From Montifringilla adamsi (Eukaryota > Chordata > Aves > Passeriformes > Passeridae), in contig JAGGNK010015225.1 of NCBI GenBank assembly GCA_017590115.1, forward strand, positions 2,219,199-2,283,198: a stretch of 64,000 bases of DNA, written 5' to 3'. Shown here piece after piece: positions 9,501 through 19,000 of the stretch (positions are counted from its first letter, which is position 1; each line of letters starts with the position of its first letter). Below the pieces are notes generated by a model, which saw nothing but the letters and a program-made list of their open reading frames with translations, was not told the origin of the DNA and did no database searches. A program made the translations under genes and the position numbers.

Positions 9501-9775
9501 GGTTCTTGCTTGTAGTCTCCTTGTTCTCCCCTCCTGGCAAATTGGGATCACGAAAATCATGCACAAACTGCTGTCCTGGCAGCCAGCTGGGATATTTTGG
9601 ATGTTTTTTCCCTGCAGTTTCTCCTGCTGCCCTTTGCCAGCGGCAGCTGCAGTTCCTGCTCCGGCGCCTTGACCTGTCCCTGCTGCTTTGTTCCCATCTT
9701 TTCCAGAGCCTCTCGGAGAAATCCTGCAAGGTGTTCCGCATTTTCCGGCAGTGGGAGAGCATGAATTCCTCCTGA
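479..9775 (+). CDS. ZC3HC1: ZC3HC1 (NIPA), exons 2-10, 5' partial, exon 7 not found
   Basis: Nuclear zinc-finger protein. In mammals it is a nuclear-basket partner of TPR and was described as an F-box-like SCF subunit targeting cyclin B1 (family knowledge). Exons seen: 479-590 or its duplicate 1197-1308, 2402-2552, 4887-4970, 5632-5759, 6663-6823, 8118-8327, 8469-8678 and 9707-9775 (stop TGA). All joins are in frame except 6823 to 8118, where one exon is missing. The C3HC finger is visible as CSSC at 2492-2503 and HEKFC at 4931-4945. The second module shows CGW at the end of exon 6 and HRDWCPW in exon 9. A basic RRAKRARL stretch is a likely nuclear localisation signal, and the C-terminus is FRIFRQWES followed by MNSS. 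The N-terminal exon (about 50 residues in human) lies upstream of the window. The gene is head-to-tail with UBE2H, as in mammals. The family assignment is secure; whether this copy is intact is uncertain. Confidence 0.93.
1197..1308 (+). CDS. ZC3HC1: ZC3HC1 exon 2, tandem duplicate (copy B)
   Basis: Same 112-base exon, 718 bases downstream of copy A, with the same CAG acceptor (1194-1196) and the same U12 donor ATATCCTTT (1309-1317). Only two bases differ: a silent Thr codon change (ACG to ACT) and a TCG to TTG change that replaces Ser by Leu (SDCSEQ becomes SDCLEQ). The reading frame is open, so either copy could serve. It may be a real duplicated exon or an assembly duplicate. Confidence 0.75.
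1879..2395 (+). repeat. Tandem duplication of the intron 2 acceptor-side block
   Basis: Bases 1879-2106 and 2168-2395 are near-identical (offset 289), running to TCTCCTTGACGG. The second copy continues into the AC acceptor and exon 3. The first copy breaks off into the minisatellite just after the branch-point-like motif, so it has a U12 branch site but no AC acceptor nearby. Confidence 0.85.
2402..2552 (+). CDS. ZC3HC1: ZC3HC1 exon 3 (C3HC zinc finger, first half)
   Basis: 151 bases encoding PLRWAGKPPALSPLVCARFG and onward through CSSCQAYLC to AFDLSN. The cysteines of the C3HC finger (CARFG, VECD, CSSC at 2492-2503, and the YLC cysteine) are all present. It starts in phase 0 after an AC acceptor and ends with one base before GTGAGT (2553). 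GC content and CpG density are much higher than in the flanking repeats. Confidence 0.93.
2790..3365. repeat. Minisatellite, about 12-13 bp unit (GGGAATGGTGGTCCCA type)
   Basis: Diverged tandem copies alternate GGGAATGGTGGTCCCA, AAGGAATGGTGATCTCA and GGAATGATGGTTC forms, and divergence rises toward the right. It lies in intron 3 of ZC3HC1. The overlapping open frames on both strands are repeat artefacts. Confidence 0.88.
3366..4886 (+). other. ZC3HC1 intron 3, rest
   Basis: No exon or clear element is recognised. There is a T-rich run at 4320-4341. A 20-bp inverted pair, TTGGAATCCTGGATGCTGAG near 4635 and its complement near 4699, could form a hairpin with a loop of about 50 bases, but it does not resemble a known small RNA. 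Confidence 0.5.
4887..4970 (+). CDS. ZC3HC1: ZC3HC1 exon 4 (C3HC finger, second half)
   Basis: 84 bases. With the last T of exon 3 it makes YKERCEELRKAL and then STAHEKFCFWPDNPCP. The His and Cys of HEKFC (4931-4945) complete the zinc site. Acceptor CTGTAG, donor GTGGGT at 4971. Confidence 0.92.
5308..5545 (-). mobile_element. CR1 LINE 3' fragment
   Basis: It starts with ATCATGGAATTGTTGGGG and GGAAGGGACCT, the complement of the CR1 3' end, followed by the dominant internal blocks (CCTCCCACTGTCCCAGGCTG and the GGCCTTGGACACTG region). It is 5'-truncated and sits in intron 4 of ZC3HC1, about 90 bases before exon 5. Confidence 0.85.
5632..5759 (+). CDS. ZC3HC1: ZC3HC1 exon 5
   Basis: 128 bases encoding DRFARLLVDEPRVLLQDFLD and then RFQSLCQLELQLPSLKPEDL to KNM. 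This is the conserved linker after the C3HC finger, close to mammalian RFQSLCHLDLQLPSL. Acceptor CCCCAG, donor GTGAGT at 5760, phase 0 at the 3' end. Confidence 0.93.
6663..6823 (+). CDS. ZC3HC1: ZC3HC1 exon 6
   Basis: 161 bases encoding SLTEERITRLLQLIGEELEH, a short variable stretch, and VQVPACILALCGWTC plus two bases of the next codon. This opens the second zinc-binding module of the NuBaID/Rsm1-like region. Donor GTGGGC at 6824. It ends in phase 2, while the next recognised exon starts in phase 0. Confidence 0.92.
7298..7432 (+). mobile_element. CR1 LINE 3' end
   Basis: It carries AATGTCCAAGGCCGGGTTGG, GTGGGAGGTGTCCCTGCCCA and GATGAACTTTAAGATCCC, then CATCCTGTGATCCCGTGA, the expected CR1 3' terminus. 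It runs straight into the minisatellite that follows. Confidence 0.82.
7432..7900. repeat. Minisatellite, 10-14 bp unit (GAGGATTCCCAT type)
   Basis: About 40 imperfect copies of GAGGATTCCAT / GAGGATCCCAT / GATGATTCCCGT follow. The array begins at the octamer-like tail of the adjacent CR1. Apparent long frames (GILMGSSWDPH-type) are repeat artefacts. Confidence 0.92.
8118..8327 (+). CDS. ZC3HC1: ZC3HC1 exon 8
   Basis: 210 bases encoding QHEKSPSPAVARPRGWDSPS, then SMDRGELDVSSPALRSRPVT, RSMGQGDTMEVPSSPVRR and AKRARLCSSSGS. It contains the basic likely NLS and an SSP site in the position of the regulated Ser395 of human NIPA. Arg AGG at 8187-8189 aligns with human Arg363. The acceptor is a tandem CAGCAG (8115-8120), so a one-codon variant is possible. 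Donor GTGAGT at 8328. Confidence 0.92.
8469..8678 (+). CDS. ZC3HC1: ZC3HC1 exon 9
   Basis: 210 bases encoding DTSLRSFFHPSSQHRDWCPW, an acidic variable stretch, then EPGWEVVLKRLLG and an acidic end. SQHRDWCPW is the invariant His/Cys segment of the second zinc module. Acceptor TTCCAG, donor GTGAGC at 8679. Phase 0 at both ends. Confidence 0.93.
9147..9238 (+). mobile_element. CR1 LINE 3' end fragment
   Basis: GGAAGGTGTCCCTGCCCA, GTGATCTTTAAGGTCCCTTC and CCAAACCATTCCATGA are the last 90 bases of a sense-oriented CR1, ending in two CCATGA-type tail units. It lies in intron 9 of ZC3HC1. Confidence 0.87.
9330..9505. repeat. Minisatellite, about 20-bp unit (CCTGCTTTTTGGGGTCCCTT)
   Basis: Eight to nine imperfect copies of CCTGCTTTTTGGGGTCCCTT lie in ZC3HC1 intron 9. 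The reverse-strand KQEGTPKSRKG-type frames come from this repeat. Confidence 0.9.
9707..9775 (+). CDS. ZC3HC1: ZC3HC1 exon 10 (last coding exon)
   Basis: 69 bases encoding SLSEKSCKVFRIFRQWES and MNSS, then TGA at 9773-9775. It matches the conserved vertebrate C-terminus SEKSRKVFRIFRQWES. Acceptor TTTTCCAG at 9699-9706. Confidence 0.95.
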   Translation, partial: SLSEKSCKVFRIFRQWESMNSS

Positions 9776-10080
9776 GCACGTGGAGAGCAGCACGGGGCAG
9801 GGGGAGAGCCCCAGAGCTCTGCGTGGCTCCTGCGGCAGCTCCGTGCCGCAGGCAGGGCACCGGGGGAGCTCCCTGCCCCCTCCCTGGCTGCTGCCTTGCT
9901 GAAGCCTTCACAAACTGCTGCTGTGTCCCTCCCTGGGGGCTGCCACTGGAGCTGGGATGAGCTGTTGGGCCTGTGGGGTGACAAAGGGGACGCTGTCACC
10001 TCCCCCGGTGGCCGTGGCGCCGGCAGCGCACGGAAGTGACGCCAGGTGGGAATAAACATTTCATTTTTGTTGTTTTTTTT
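9776..10080 (+). other. ZC3HC1: ZC3HC1 3' UTR with AATAAA at 10051-10056
   Basis: About 300 bases after the stop, GC-rich, ending with the canonical signal AATAAA (10051-10056) followed by a T/GT-rich element (TTTCATTTTTGTTG), as expected for cleavage near 10070-10080. Confidence 0.8.
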
Positions 10081-12240
10081 CTTTTTCCTTCCTGCTGCCG
10101 TGGTGCTTTTGGGTAGGAGGAGCTCTGGACCTGGTGTGGCTCCCATATCCCTCAGGATTCTTGTCCTTATGGGATCAATGTCCTGCTGCCTCCCTGTTTC
10201 CCGCTTCACATTTTGTTGCCTCCTTTGCCTGTTGTGGGCATTTTTCCATTGCCTCAATCCCTGTCCCACTGCTGATGGCCAGTTTGGGGTGACAAATCCC
10301 CCTGGTTGGAGGGTGGCATTCCCAAAACCTGGGAAGAGGTGAGTTTCCATGGCTTGGGCTGCTGGGAAGGTAGTGGTGTCATCTCCATCCTCGAGGATAT
10401 TGGGAAGGGCTGGGATTCCACAGACACCCTGGCACAGTTGGATCTCCTCCCTCCAGGTCTGTGGTGTGGGTGGAGGCACAGGGATTTGTCATTCCTTTAT
10501 TTTTTTGGAGGAAAGGATCTCCTGCCTCCATTTCCCCAGCCCCAGCTCCGAGGTTTCGCCTGTCTCATGCCCTTGGATGGATTTTGGGATTCTGGCTGCC
10601 CTGTGCCTGGGAATGCAGTGGCTGCCTTGGTCAGGGCTGATCCTGGCTCTCCCTGAACCCCAAAACTTGGGGGTGCACCTGCCCACCTCGGGGCTTCTCC
10701 TGGGATCCACTCTTTTGGGATGCCAGGGGAAGCAGCAGGGCCTGAATTTGGGTGGATTCCCTTCTTTCCCTAATTACAGGGCTGCTGCACCCATGGCCCT
10801 GCTGGGCTGGGAGTTGGGGTGGAAATGGGGATCCCCCCCAATCCAGAGGGACGAGGATGGGCTGGGAAGTGCCTGGGATGGCCATGGAAGAGCCCCTTTT
10901 CCAGCTGCCTGGACTACAGATCCCCCATCCCCAGCAGCCCCCCGTGCTTTCCCCATTCCTTCATCTCCCTGGAATTCTGCTTTGCCCTTTCCAGTGGTTT
11001 CCAGCTGTTCCCTTTGGCTCCCTCTCTTCCCTACATTCCCTGTCCATGGATTCTCCTGGTTCCCCCCATCTCTGATCAGGGAACCACCCCACAAATCATG
11101 GGATGCACCCAGTGCAGGGAGGATGATATTCCCATTCCGTGTGGGAATGCCCAGCCACAACCCCTCCATCCCGATTTCCAGACCCAGGAGTGCTGAGAGG
11201 ATCCCCAAAATTCCCTCAGCACCCACATTCCAAGGTTTGGGTGCTGTAAGAGTGGCCTTGAGGTATTCCAAAAAGGAACAGGGTGCTGTTGTAGTCCCTG
11301 ATATCCTGGAATAATTCCTGGTGTTTCAAAACTGGTGTTTCACAGATGGAATAGAAGCATTCCAAGAAACTGCTGTAAAATCCTTGTTTTTCCCTGTCCA
11401 GTTCTCCCAGTTGCTTGGAACCAGTCAGGGAATATTGTGGCCAGGGAAATACAGGCTCCTCTAGCCCAAGTTTTCCACCAGAACCCTGTTCCCCTGCCAA
11501 ATTCCCCCCTGGAATGTGGGGTGTGGATTTGGGTCCCCTCAGGTGGTGTCACCTCCCGCCCCTGCCAAACTCTGGGCATGTTGGGGCATTAAACGGAGGA
11601 ACTTTTTTTGGGATTCTTTGGCTGTGTCTCCTCCCCACAGGGGGAGGAAGCAGCGGGGCAGGTGGATGGGATGATGCCGGGGTCAGGAATGTGGGGTGGG
11701 GAGGTTCCACACTGGAATCCCATCAGCTTGGGAGACACCCATTAGTGCTGTCATCATCCGCCTGGGTAAACTGAGGCACCGGGAAATGCTTTGCCGGTGT
11801 CCCAGCGGAAATCCGGAGCGGTGACTCCTGCTCTGGGGCCTGGCCAGCTGCCACATTCCCGCCTGGATTGAGCGGGATTGCCGTGAGCAAACCCCATATT
11901 CTGTGGGGTGGTGCCCTGAGGCCGGTGGGGACAGGAAATAGGGGAATAAAGGGGTGTCAGAATGCATGGGGAACAAGGGAGATGCTGGGAATAGGTGAAG
12001 ACATGGGGAATTGTGGAGAAACTGTGGAAATGGGGGAGCCGTGGGGAATTGCAAGGCCCTGACATAGGTGCGCCCCGTATTTTATGAGGTGGTTCCCTGG
12101 CCGTGGTGGGAACGGGCAGAATGGAAATGGGGGAATAAGAGGAGTGTCAGGATCCATGGGGAACGGGGAGGACGCAGGGAATACGGGGAGCCGTGGGGAA
12201 TCGCGGGAAACGTTGGAAAGGGAGGAACTGGAGCTTGCGG
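10081..12240. other. Spacer between ZC3HC1 and UBE2H
   Basis: No gene recognised. It contains two diverged tandem copies of a block of about 170 bp (about 11,890-12,060 and 12,066-12,230; GGGGAATAAAGGGGTGTCAG versus GGGGGAATAAGAGGAGTGTC) and possible ancient SINE-like text near 11,765 (GGTAAACTGAGGCAC). Confidence 0.55.
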
Positions 12241-13060
12241 CCCCAGCGGGGCCTCGAACCCGCGGCCCAGCCATCTCTCCTCCTCCATCTCCCCCCTAGA
12301 ACTACAACTCCCGGCGTGCCTCGGGGCCGGCGGAGCGTTGAGGGCGCGGCCAATGGTAGAGCCGCGGGGCGGTGACGTCACCGCGGGTGACGTCAGGGGT
12401 CCAGAGAGAGGCTGGGGCAGAGGCGGCCGGAGCGGCTGAGGGAGCGCGAGCGGCGCGGGGGGGCCCTGTCGGCGACAGCGACGACAGCAGCGGCGACAGC
12501 GACAGCGGCGGGTTCCAGCGCCTCGCGGCCCGGCGTTTCCCCGCTCCCCTCGGCGCCGGGTGGCCCCGGCCCGCGGCGGCGGCGCTGACAGCCCGCCCGG
12601 AGCCCCGGGGGCGGCCGCGGCCACCATGTCGTCCCCCAGCCCGGGCAAGAGGCGGATGGACACCGACGTGGTCAAGCTGTATCCTTGCCGTGCCCCCTCC
12701 TCGGGCCCACGGGGGATTCCTCCCCCCCCCCGCCAAGCCGGGCCTGCAGAGGGGTGGGAGGGCGGGGGGCACCGGGGGCCCCCGCCGGGGTCGCCCCCCA
12801 AACCCCCCCATTCGCAGCCCCGCGGCCTCTCCCCGGAGCTGGGGGTCGGGTCTGCCCTCCCTCTCTCACCAGGGGAGGCCTAACCCCCCCTTCTGCCGTA
12901 TTTTGGGGGGTTTAGCCCCCTCTGTGGCTCGACAGGCGGCCCTGGGGGTGTCTCTGCAGACCCCCCTCGGTGATGCCCCCCCAATCTGGGTGCCCCGCAC
13001 CCCCCCTTGCCTGCCCTGGGGAGGGCGAGGAAGGGGAGAGCGGTTCCAGCAGCCACAGTC
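12240..13060 (+). promoter_or_regulatory. UBE2H: UBE2H CpG-island promoter
   Basis: A GC- and CpG-rich block spans the 5' UTR and first exon. It holds a ZNF143-like motif ACTACAACTCCCGGCGTGC (12301-12319), a CCAAT box (12350-12354) and two perfect CREs TGACGTCA (12373-12380 and 12388-12395). No TATA box is seen, so transcription probably starts at dispersed sites near 12,400-12,450. The order ZNF143, CCAAT, CRE, CRE within 95 bases is typical of a housekeeping promoter. Confidence 0.8.
12626..12678 (+). CDS. UBE2H: UBE2H exon 1 (coding part)
   Basis: [17 protein letters not shown] plus two bases of Leu18. It is followed directly by GTATCCTTG (12679-12687), a U12-type donor. The start is chosen for its Kozak context and identity to the known N-terminus. 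Confidence 0.97.
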
Positions 13061-16000
13061 CAAAGAAAGGCTTTTGTGGGGTTTATTATTATTATTTATT
13101 CCCCCATTTCACCCTGCCGTTCATGAAGCTTCTGGTGCTGGCTTAGGGATTTGATTTTTTGGGGAGGACGGGGGGGTCCCTCGGGGTCTGGCTCAGCAGA
13201 CCCAGGGGTGGGTGAAGGGCATCAGGGCCCGAGCCCGTCTCCCAAGAGGTTTATGTAACCCTCCAGGTTTGGTTAGGCTTTATTACTTTTTATTTTTCCC
13301 CTTCTTCCTACATAGATCTGTTTATATTTTTCCTCCTTGTTTTTATTCCTGGCCCTTTACGGGGCGGCGAATCCCTTTTTCTCTCTGTCTGGAGAGTGGG
13401 TGGCGTTGAAAAATACCGTTGGGAATTCGGTTCTGGGATTGTTTTATTAATAGTTTTTGTTTACAAGGTGGCGGTGCGAGCCGGGAAAGGGTAGCAATGA
13501 CAAGAGTGGATGAAATGTTTCTCGGATCTGTCTCCTGAACGTGCCCGACCTCCCTGAGCAGGACTCGGGGCTGCTGGCTCTGCCCTGCTGCTGTCGAGGG
13601 GTCGAGAAACGGGTCTGATTTAGTTCCCAGAGAGAGATAAACAAACTTATCTGGATTTGGTGGTGTTTTTTTGGAAGGGGGGGGGAGGGAGGAGCAGCAG
13701 CAGCGCTCCTGTTTGTGGCTTATCGAAGGAAACTTGTCTGACGTTCGCGCAGCGCCTTTCTCCCCACAAAGCTGCTCTCGGTGTATTTTTCGCCCTGTTT
13801 TTAAGCAAATAGGAAATGAGTCCTGATGGTGCTCGAATCGGAGCTATTTTTATCCGGGGGTTTAAAGTTACACACATGTCAGACTCCGCCAATTGCGATC
13901 GATGCTGAATCGCACCGGGAGGAGGGTCGGGAATTCCAGCTGTTTAGCCAGGGGGGAAAACCTTTCTTAGGGATACCCTGGAAAGAGCTCTGGGCCGGAG
14001 AGGGGCCGAGGCCCAACTGGTCGGCTGCTGCTCTGTTTCCCTTTCCCCTCCCCCTCTCTTTTCCTTTTTTTTCCCCCCCTTTTTGTTCGGTTCCTTGCTG
14101 GCTTCTCCAGCGATCGCAGCATTTTGGAGGACAAAGAGCAGGTTTTCCCTGCGAAGTGGCTTTGCTGTGTGTTTCTAGGTGCTGGGTAGGTAGAAAGCCC
14201 CGAATGTCTGGGATTCCTCTCGGTGCTGAGCAGTTTCTGCCCTGCCCTTTCTGCCCCCTGACAAAGGAACCCCGATGGCTTTTCCAAAAGCAAAGCTCTC
14301 GTTGTCGGCTCTGCTTTCCTTGTTTTCCAAGGGGTGAGGGTTAGAGCAGTCGGTCTCCTGCGGACAACAAACTTAGGAAGTTGGATGTGTCAGATGACTC
14401 CTCAGCACTCCTCCCTCCCTCCCTCGCTCCCTCCCTCCCTCCCCAGCCTTTTTTGTTTGTCTGCCTGACTCGCCCGGGGTGAGCAGCTCACTAGGCCCCG
14501 GCTCCCGAGACGCTTCCCTGGGGAATCTCCCCCTCTGGAAGCTGATCTGAAATGAGGGTCTCCTTTGAGACACATCGAGGGGGTCTCGGTGGTGGCCAGA
14601 GAAGGGACTGGTCTGAAGGAATGTGCTTGAGGGCATCTCCTCCTGGGGCTTTCAGGGTTTTGTTGCTGTGGATGGTTTTTGTTTGGGGTTTTTTTACCCT
14701 CCCTTTTTGCTGCCATTTTCATTACAGTTTCCCTTTTCATCCCCTTTCCACGTCTCCAACAGTGAATAATAGTGTGAATTTATGGCCTGCCAAGGGCTAC
14801 CTTTCCCAGTAGGGAGGGGGCACGGCGCAGGGTGAATAACACTCCTGCCTCCTCCTGCTCTGACAGGTTTAGGAGCCGAGCGAGGTCTTTTTATGATTCC
14901 TATTTTCAATCCTGCCACGTCCGTGTCCTTTTGTGGATGCCTCTTTGTGAGGAGGGAAGGGGAGAGGTGGCTGCTCTCCGTGGGGCTGCAGGAAGGGCAG
15001 AGCTCTGTGTGGAACTGATGTTTAATCATCTCCTGGACCAGGATGTGCTCGAACTCCCCGTCACTCATTGTCTCCCTCCAGACCGGGTTTGTGGTGCTGA
15101 GGCTGGGGAAAGAGAGCCAGAATCCCTGCTCCCCCTTTTGGGGGGCTCCAGCCAGAGTTTCCTGGGTAACCTGTGACCCTTCAGAGCCGGGGTTTTGCAG
15201 GAAGGCTCATGCTCCCCAAAACACCTCCTGACCCGCTCACCAGTGGCCTGGAAGCGTAGGGTTCTCTCACTGGGAAGCCCCTGGGCTCCAGGCCAGGCCT
15301 CTCCAGGTAGCTCCCACCCTGGGGACAGCAGAACAGGGGCTCCCCTTTGTGGTTCCCCCTATGTTTGGGGCGAGTGCCAGCCTGGGAGCCGTGTTTGCAG
15401 GGAAAAGGCCTCGAGCTCTCGCAACTCCGCGGATTGGCTGCTCTGTTACTACCCGGAAACCGGGCCCGGGGCGGAGCGAGGCTGCAGCTGAAGGGGTGCC
15501 CCTTGCCAGGGTGTTTACACCCATGGGGGGACCCACCCCGGCACCCCCATCCCCCCCAAACCCCGCGGGGGGTTCCCGTTCCAGCCCCGGGGTTTATTGT
15601 TCCGCGGCGCTCGCAGCTTCCCCTTGGCCGGGAGTTTATTTAGTGCTGATTTATTTTCCTCCTTTTGTGGAGAAACGTTGCTGGCTGGCTTGTAGTCCCC
15701 GAGCTCTATTTTTAAGCGTCAGAGCTGGAAAAGGGAAGTGTCACCCTGTTTTGTGCCTGAAAGGAATTATAAATAGTGGCCAGCTTTGTTTGAATCTCCC
15801 TGTGCTGCCCAGTTTGCAGAGCCGGGGGTTTGGGAGCGTAACTCACGGAGCGTTGCACTCCCTGCTAATTTTAGGCTCGTCCTGAGTCAAGGAGAATAAA
15901 GGTACAAAGCTCCTTAGTTTACCTGCAGAGCGTTTTGTAATCTCAAAACTCCCCCACCCGTGTTTGCTCCGTGGAGGCAAAGGGTAGGACAGAGTTTACA

Positions 16001-19000
16001 TTTGGGATAAATTCCTTTTTCTGGTCATTATAGGCTTACACCGCACTTATCATCCCACTTGAACACCTTCCAAGAGCGGCGTTGAGCAATGGCAGGGTCA
16101 CGTGCCTTTGTTCTCTTTGGCCTGTCCCCAGGGAAGAGCGTGTGCACTGGAATGTCTTGTTTTGGTAGGCTTTGGTGGGGCTTTGTTGTTTTGTTGGGGT
16201 TTTTTCTTTTAAAGGACGGATATTTCTGGAAACTTTGAATGTAAATTTTCAAATGTCACGCTACGCTTGTTTCTGCTCCACTTCTGGGGCTCTGTTTTAA
16301 TGAGGTCTCTGGGGATGAGGGGAATCGTGTGGTGATGCTTCAAAATGCGCAAAGACGTGGCAGCAGCCCCTTCCCAGAACTGGGGGAGCCCCCCTTTTTC
16401 CCAGCAGTGCTGTCACAGGTGGTGGTTTATAAATCAAATCAGGTAAATGTGGCTTGGGAGGTGGTGCCTGTCTTTAGGAGAACTCGAAATCCATAAATCT
16501 CTGCCTAAACCAAACCAACTGGAGGAAAATAAATAATCTTTGTTGCCTAAATGACAACTTCCAAGGGTATCATCTTGCTGCTTTTAGAGCAGAATTTGGA
16601 GTCTTTGCTGGTGGCTGGATGTTTTTTTTTCCTGAGAAATTGGCTGGAGCTGCCAGTTCACTCTCCCTTTGTTGCTTTGTCAGTTGGATTGGGGAGGATT
16701 TGGGAGCTGGGGCTCCTTGAGCAGGCCTGAAATCCAAGTGCACTTGTTTAATCATGGAATTGCCACAATCATGGAGTTCAAACTGGAAAATATGGATTTG
16801 GTTAGGGCTGCTTGGAGCAGAGTGCCTGTTGCAGCCTGACATCCCAGCCCTGCTTAAAATAATAAAAAATGGGGGTAGTTTTAATTATTTCCCCTTCTCA
16901 TTCCCTAGACTCAGAGCAGAGCTTTTGGAATACTGAGTAGTCTGGCTGGATGATGCTTCCCAGATTCCCACTTCTGAAGTGGCATTAGGGCACTAAATGC
17001 TGATGAAACAAATTCTAGAGGCCTTTTCTTTGTTGTAACAGTTTAAAAACCCCAAAAGTGAACACGGGACTTCAGGAAAACAAACATTCCCTGTAAAATG
17101 GTCTCCTTGCTCTCCCCTCCCCTGGGTCCAGGAGGTTGTGCCAGCTGCTTTTCCTGGCTTTCCTAGGGAAGCTGTGCTTGGGTGTGTAGTAGGGGTTTGT
17201 TTTTAGGTGTCACCACGACTATTTTGCAGTCCTGGTGAGTTTTTGGAAACATCTCCCGGCGTGACTCCCACGTGCTCTCATTTCTCAGCAGCAGGAGCTG
17301 ATAATGGGAGCTGGGAGCTGAGCTCCCAGTCCTGCAGACCCTGCCAGGTCCCAGTATTTTGGATGAAGCAGGAGATGCCCCTCCATGAGGCCCTGCATTG
17401 TTTCATTTGCCAGGGGAAAATTACATTTCATCTTCACAGGAGTGTTCTGTCCTGGTTCTGCTCATCGTCGTGTGCTGGCATTAAATGATGATTGGCTTTT
17501 TTTAATGTTTTAGGGGTTTTTAAATTAATTTCTCCTTCAAACTCACTCTTAATTCCTATCCTGCCCTGTTCCTGAGGAGCAGCCAGCCTGGAAGCTGAGG
17601 GAGTAAATCCTGGAGTGCCTCCTTGGGAGCTCACCGCTGGATCACTGCAGGAGATCATTCCTTGGAGGCCCCAGCTTTGCTGCCTCCGTGGGAATGCCAC
17701 ACAGGGGGGAGATTCCTGAGCATGGAGGTGATTCCCAAGGGAACAACTCCCTGCACAGGCTGTTACATCTTGGGCAGCATCCCTGCCCTGTGTCCTGGGG
17801 GAACCAAAAGCAAAGGAGTGCTTAAACTGAAAGTTTTGATGGATTTTTTTTTTCCTCTTTGTTTCCTTGGAATTTTTCTTCCTGAACTGAAAATCCTGAT
17901 AGACTTTTTCAGTCTTTATTTCCTTGGGGTTTATTCCTAAATTTCAACTCTTGGTAGACTTTTCCCCTCTTTGTTTCCTTCTTTTTTTTCCCCTAAATTT
18001 CAGCTCTTGATAGATTTTTCCTGTCTTTGTTTCCTTGGGTTTTATTCCTAAACTGCAAGTCCTGATACACTTTTCCCCTCTTTGTTTCCTTGGTTTTTTT
18101 CCCTAGATGGAAAGCCTTGATTGACTTTGTCACTCTTTGTTTTCCTCTTTTTTCACCTCTAAATTTCAAATCTTGATAGTCTTTTCCCCTCTTTGTTTCC
18201 TCGAGTTTTATTCCTAAACTGAAAGTCTTGATAGACTTTCCCCCTCTTTGTTTTCTTATTTTTTCCCCCTAAATTTCAAGCCTTGGTAGACTTTTTTCCT
18301 CTTTGTTTTCTTATTTTTTCCCCCTAAATTTCAAGTCTTGATAGACTTTCTCCTTCTTTGTTTTCCCCTAAATTTCAAGTCTTGATAGACTTTTCCCCTC
18401 TTTGTTTCCTTGGGTTTTTTTCCTAGATTGAAAACCTTGTCAACCTTGTTGATTTTCTTGGGATTTTCCCCCTTCCATCGAGGCAGAGCAGCAGGAATGG
18501 GGCTGTTGGGAGGGGAAGGTGCCTCTGGAAGCACCCAGAGCTGGGTGCAGTGTCACCAAATGTTCTCAGCACCTGTTGGTGCTCGGTGCCCTTCTGAAAC
18601 CGGGATTTAATCGGAGCCATCCCCGGGATAAACACATAACAGGTTGTTGGGAAGGAAGGAGAGAGCCCACAGTTAAAGTGACAGGCTCCCATATGGAGCA
18701 GATTCCCAGCCAAATTCCTCCTGCTTTCACTGCCTGCTTAAGTCAGAGGTGATCCCACGCTGAGGCAGAAGTGCCTGAATTTTCCTGCTGTCCTGGACTT
18801 TATTCCGGCAGCAAAAACGCTGAATAACATTTTTTTTTCCTAACTATGAAACGTGAATTATAGATGTGGGTGTGTTATCAGAGCTCAGCGCTTCATTGTG
18901 TGTCTTGCTGTGTGCATTCAGCTCCCCTCCTTTCCCTCCCCCCGTTTCCCTGTGGATTTTGTCCATGTATTTCTGGAATCATGAACACAGAGCCCCTCTC

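Noticed and set aside
11765..11800. MIR-like text (AAACTGAGGCAC) here and at about 63,284
   Set aside because: The match is about a dozen bases and the flanks do not continue the SINE consensus convincingly.
12235..12275. tRNA-like T-arm on the minus strand (GGGTTCGAGGCCCC)
   Set aside because: Only three T-stem pairs form and no matching acceptor stem, D-arm or anticodon arm is found upstream; it is a chance match in the CpG island.
12372..13154. 260-residue + strand frame across the UBE2H promoter and first exon
   Set aside because: High-GC open frame in the wrong register relative to the UBE2H ATG; no stop codons by composition only.
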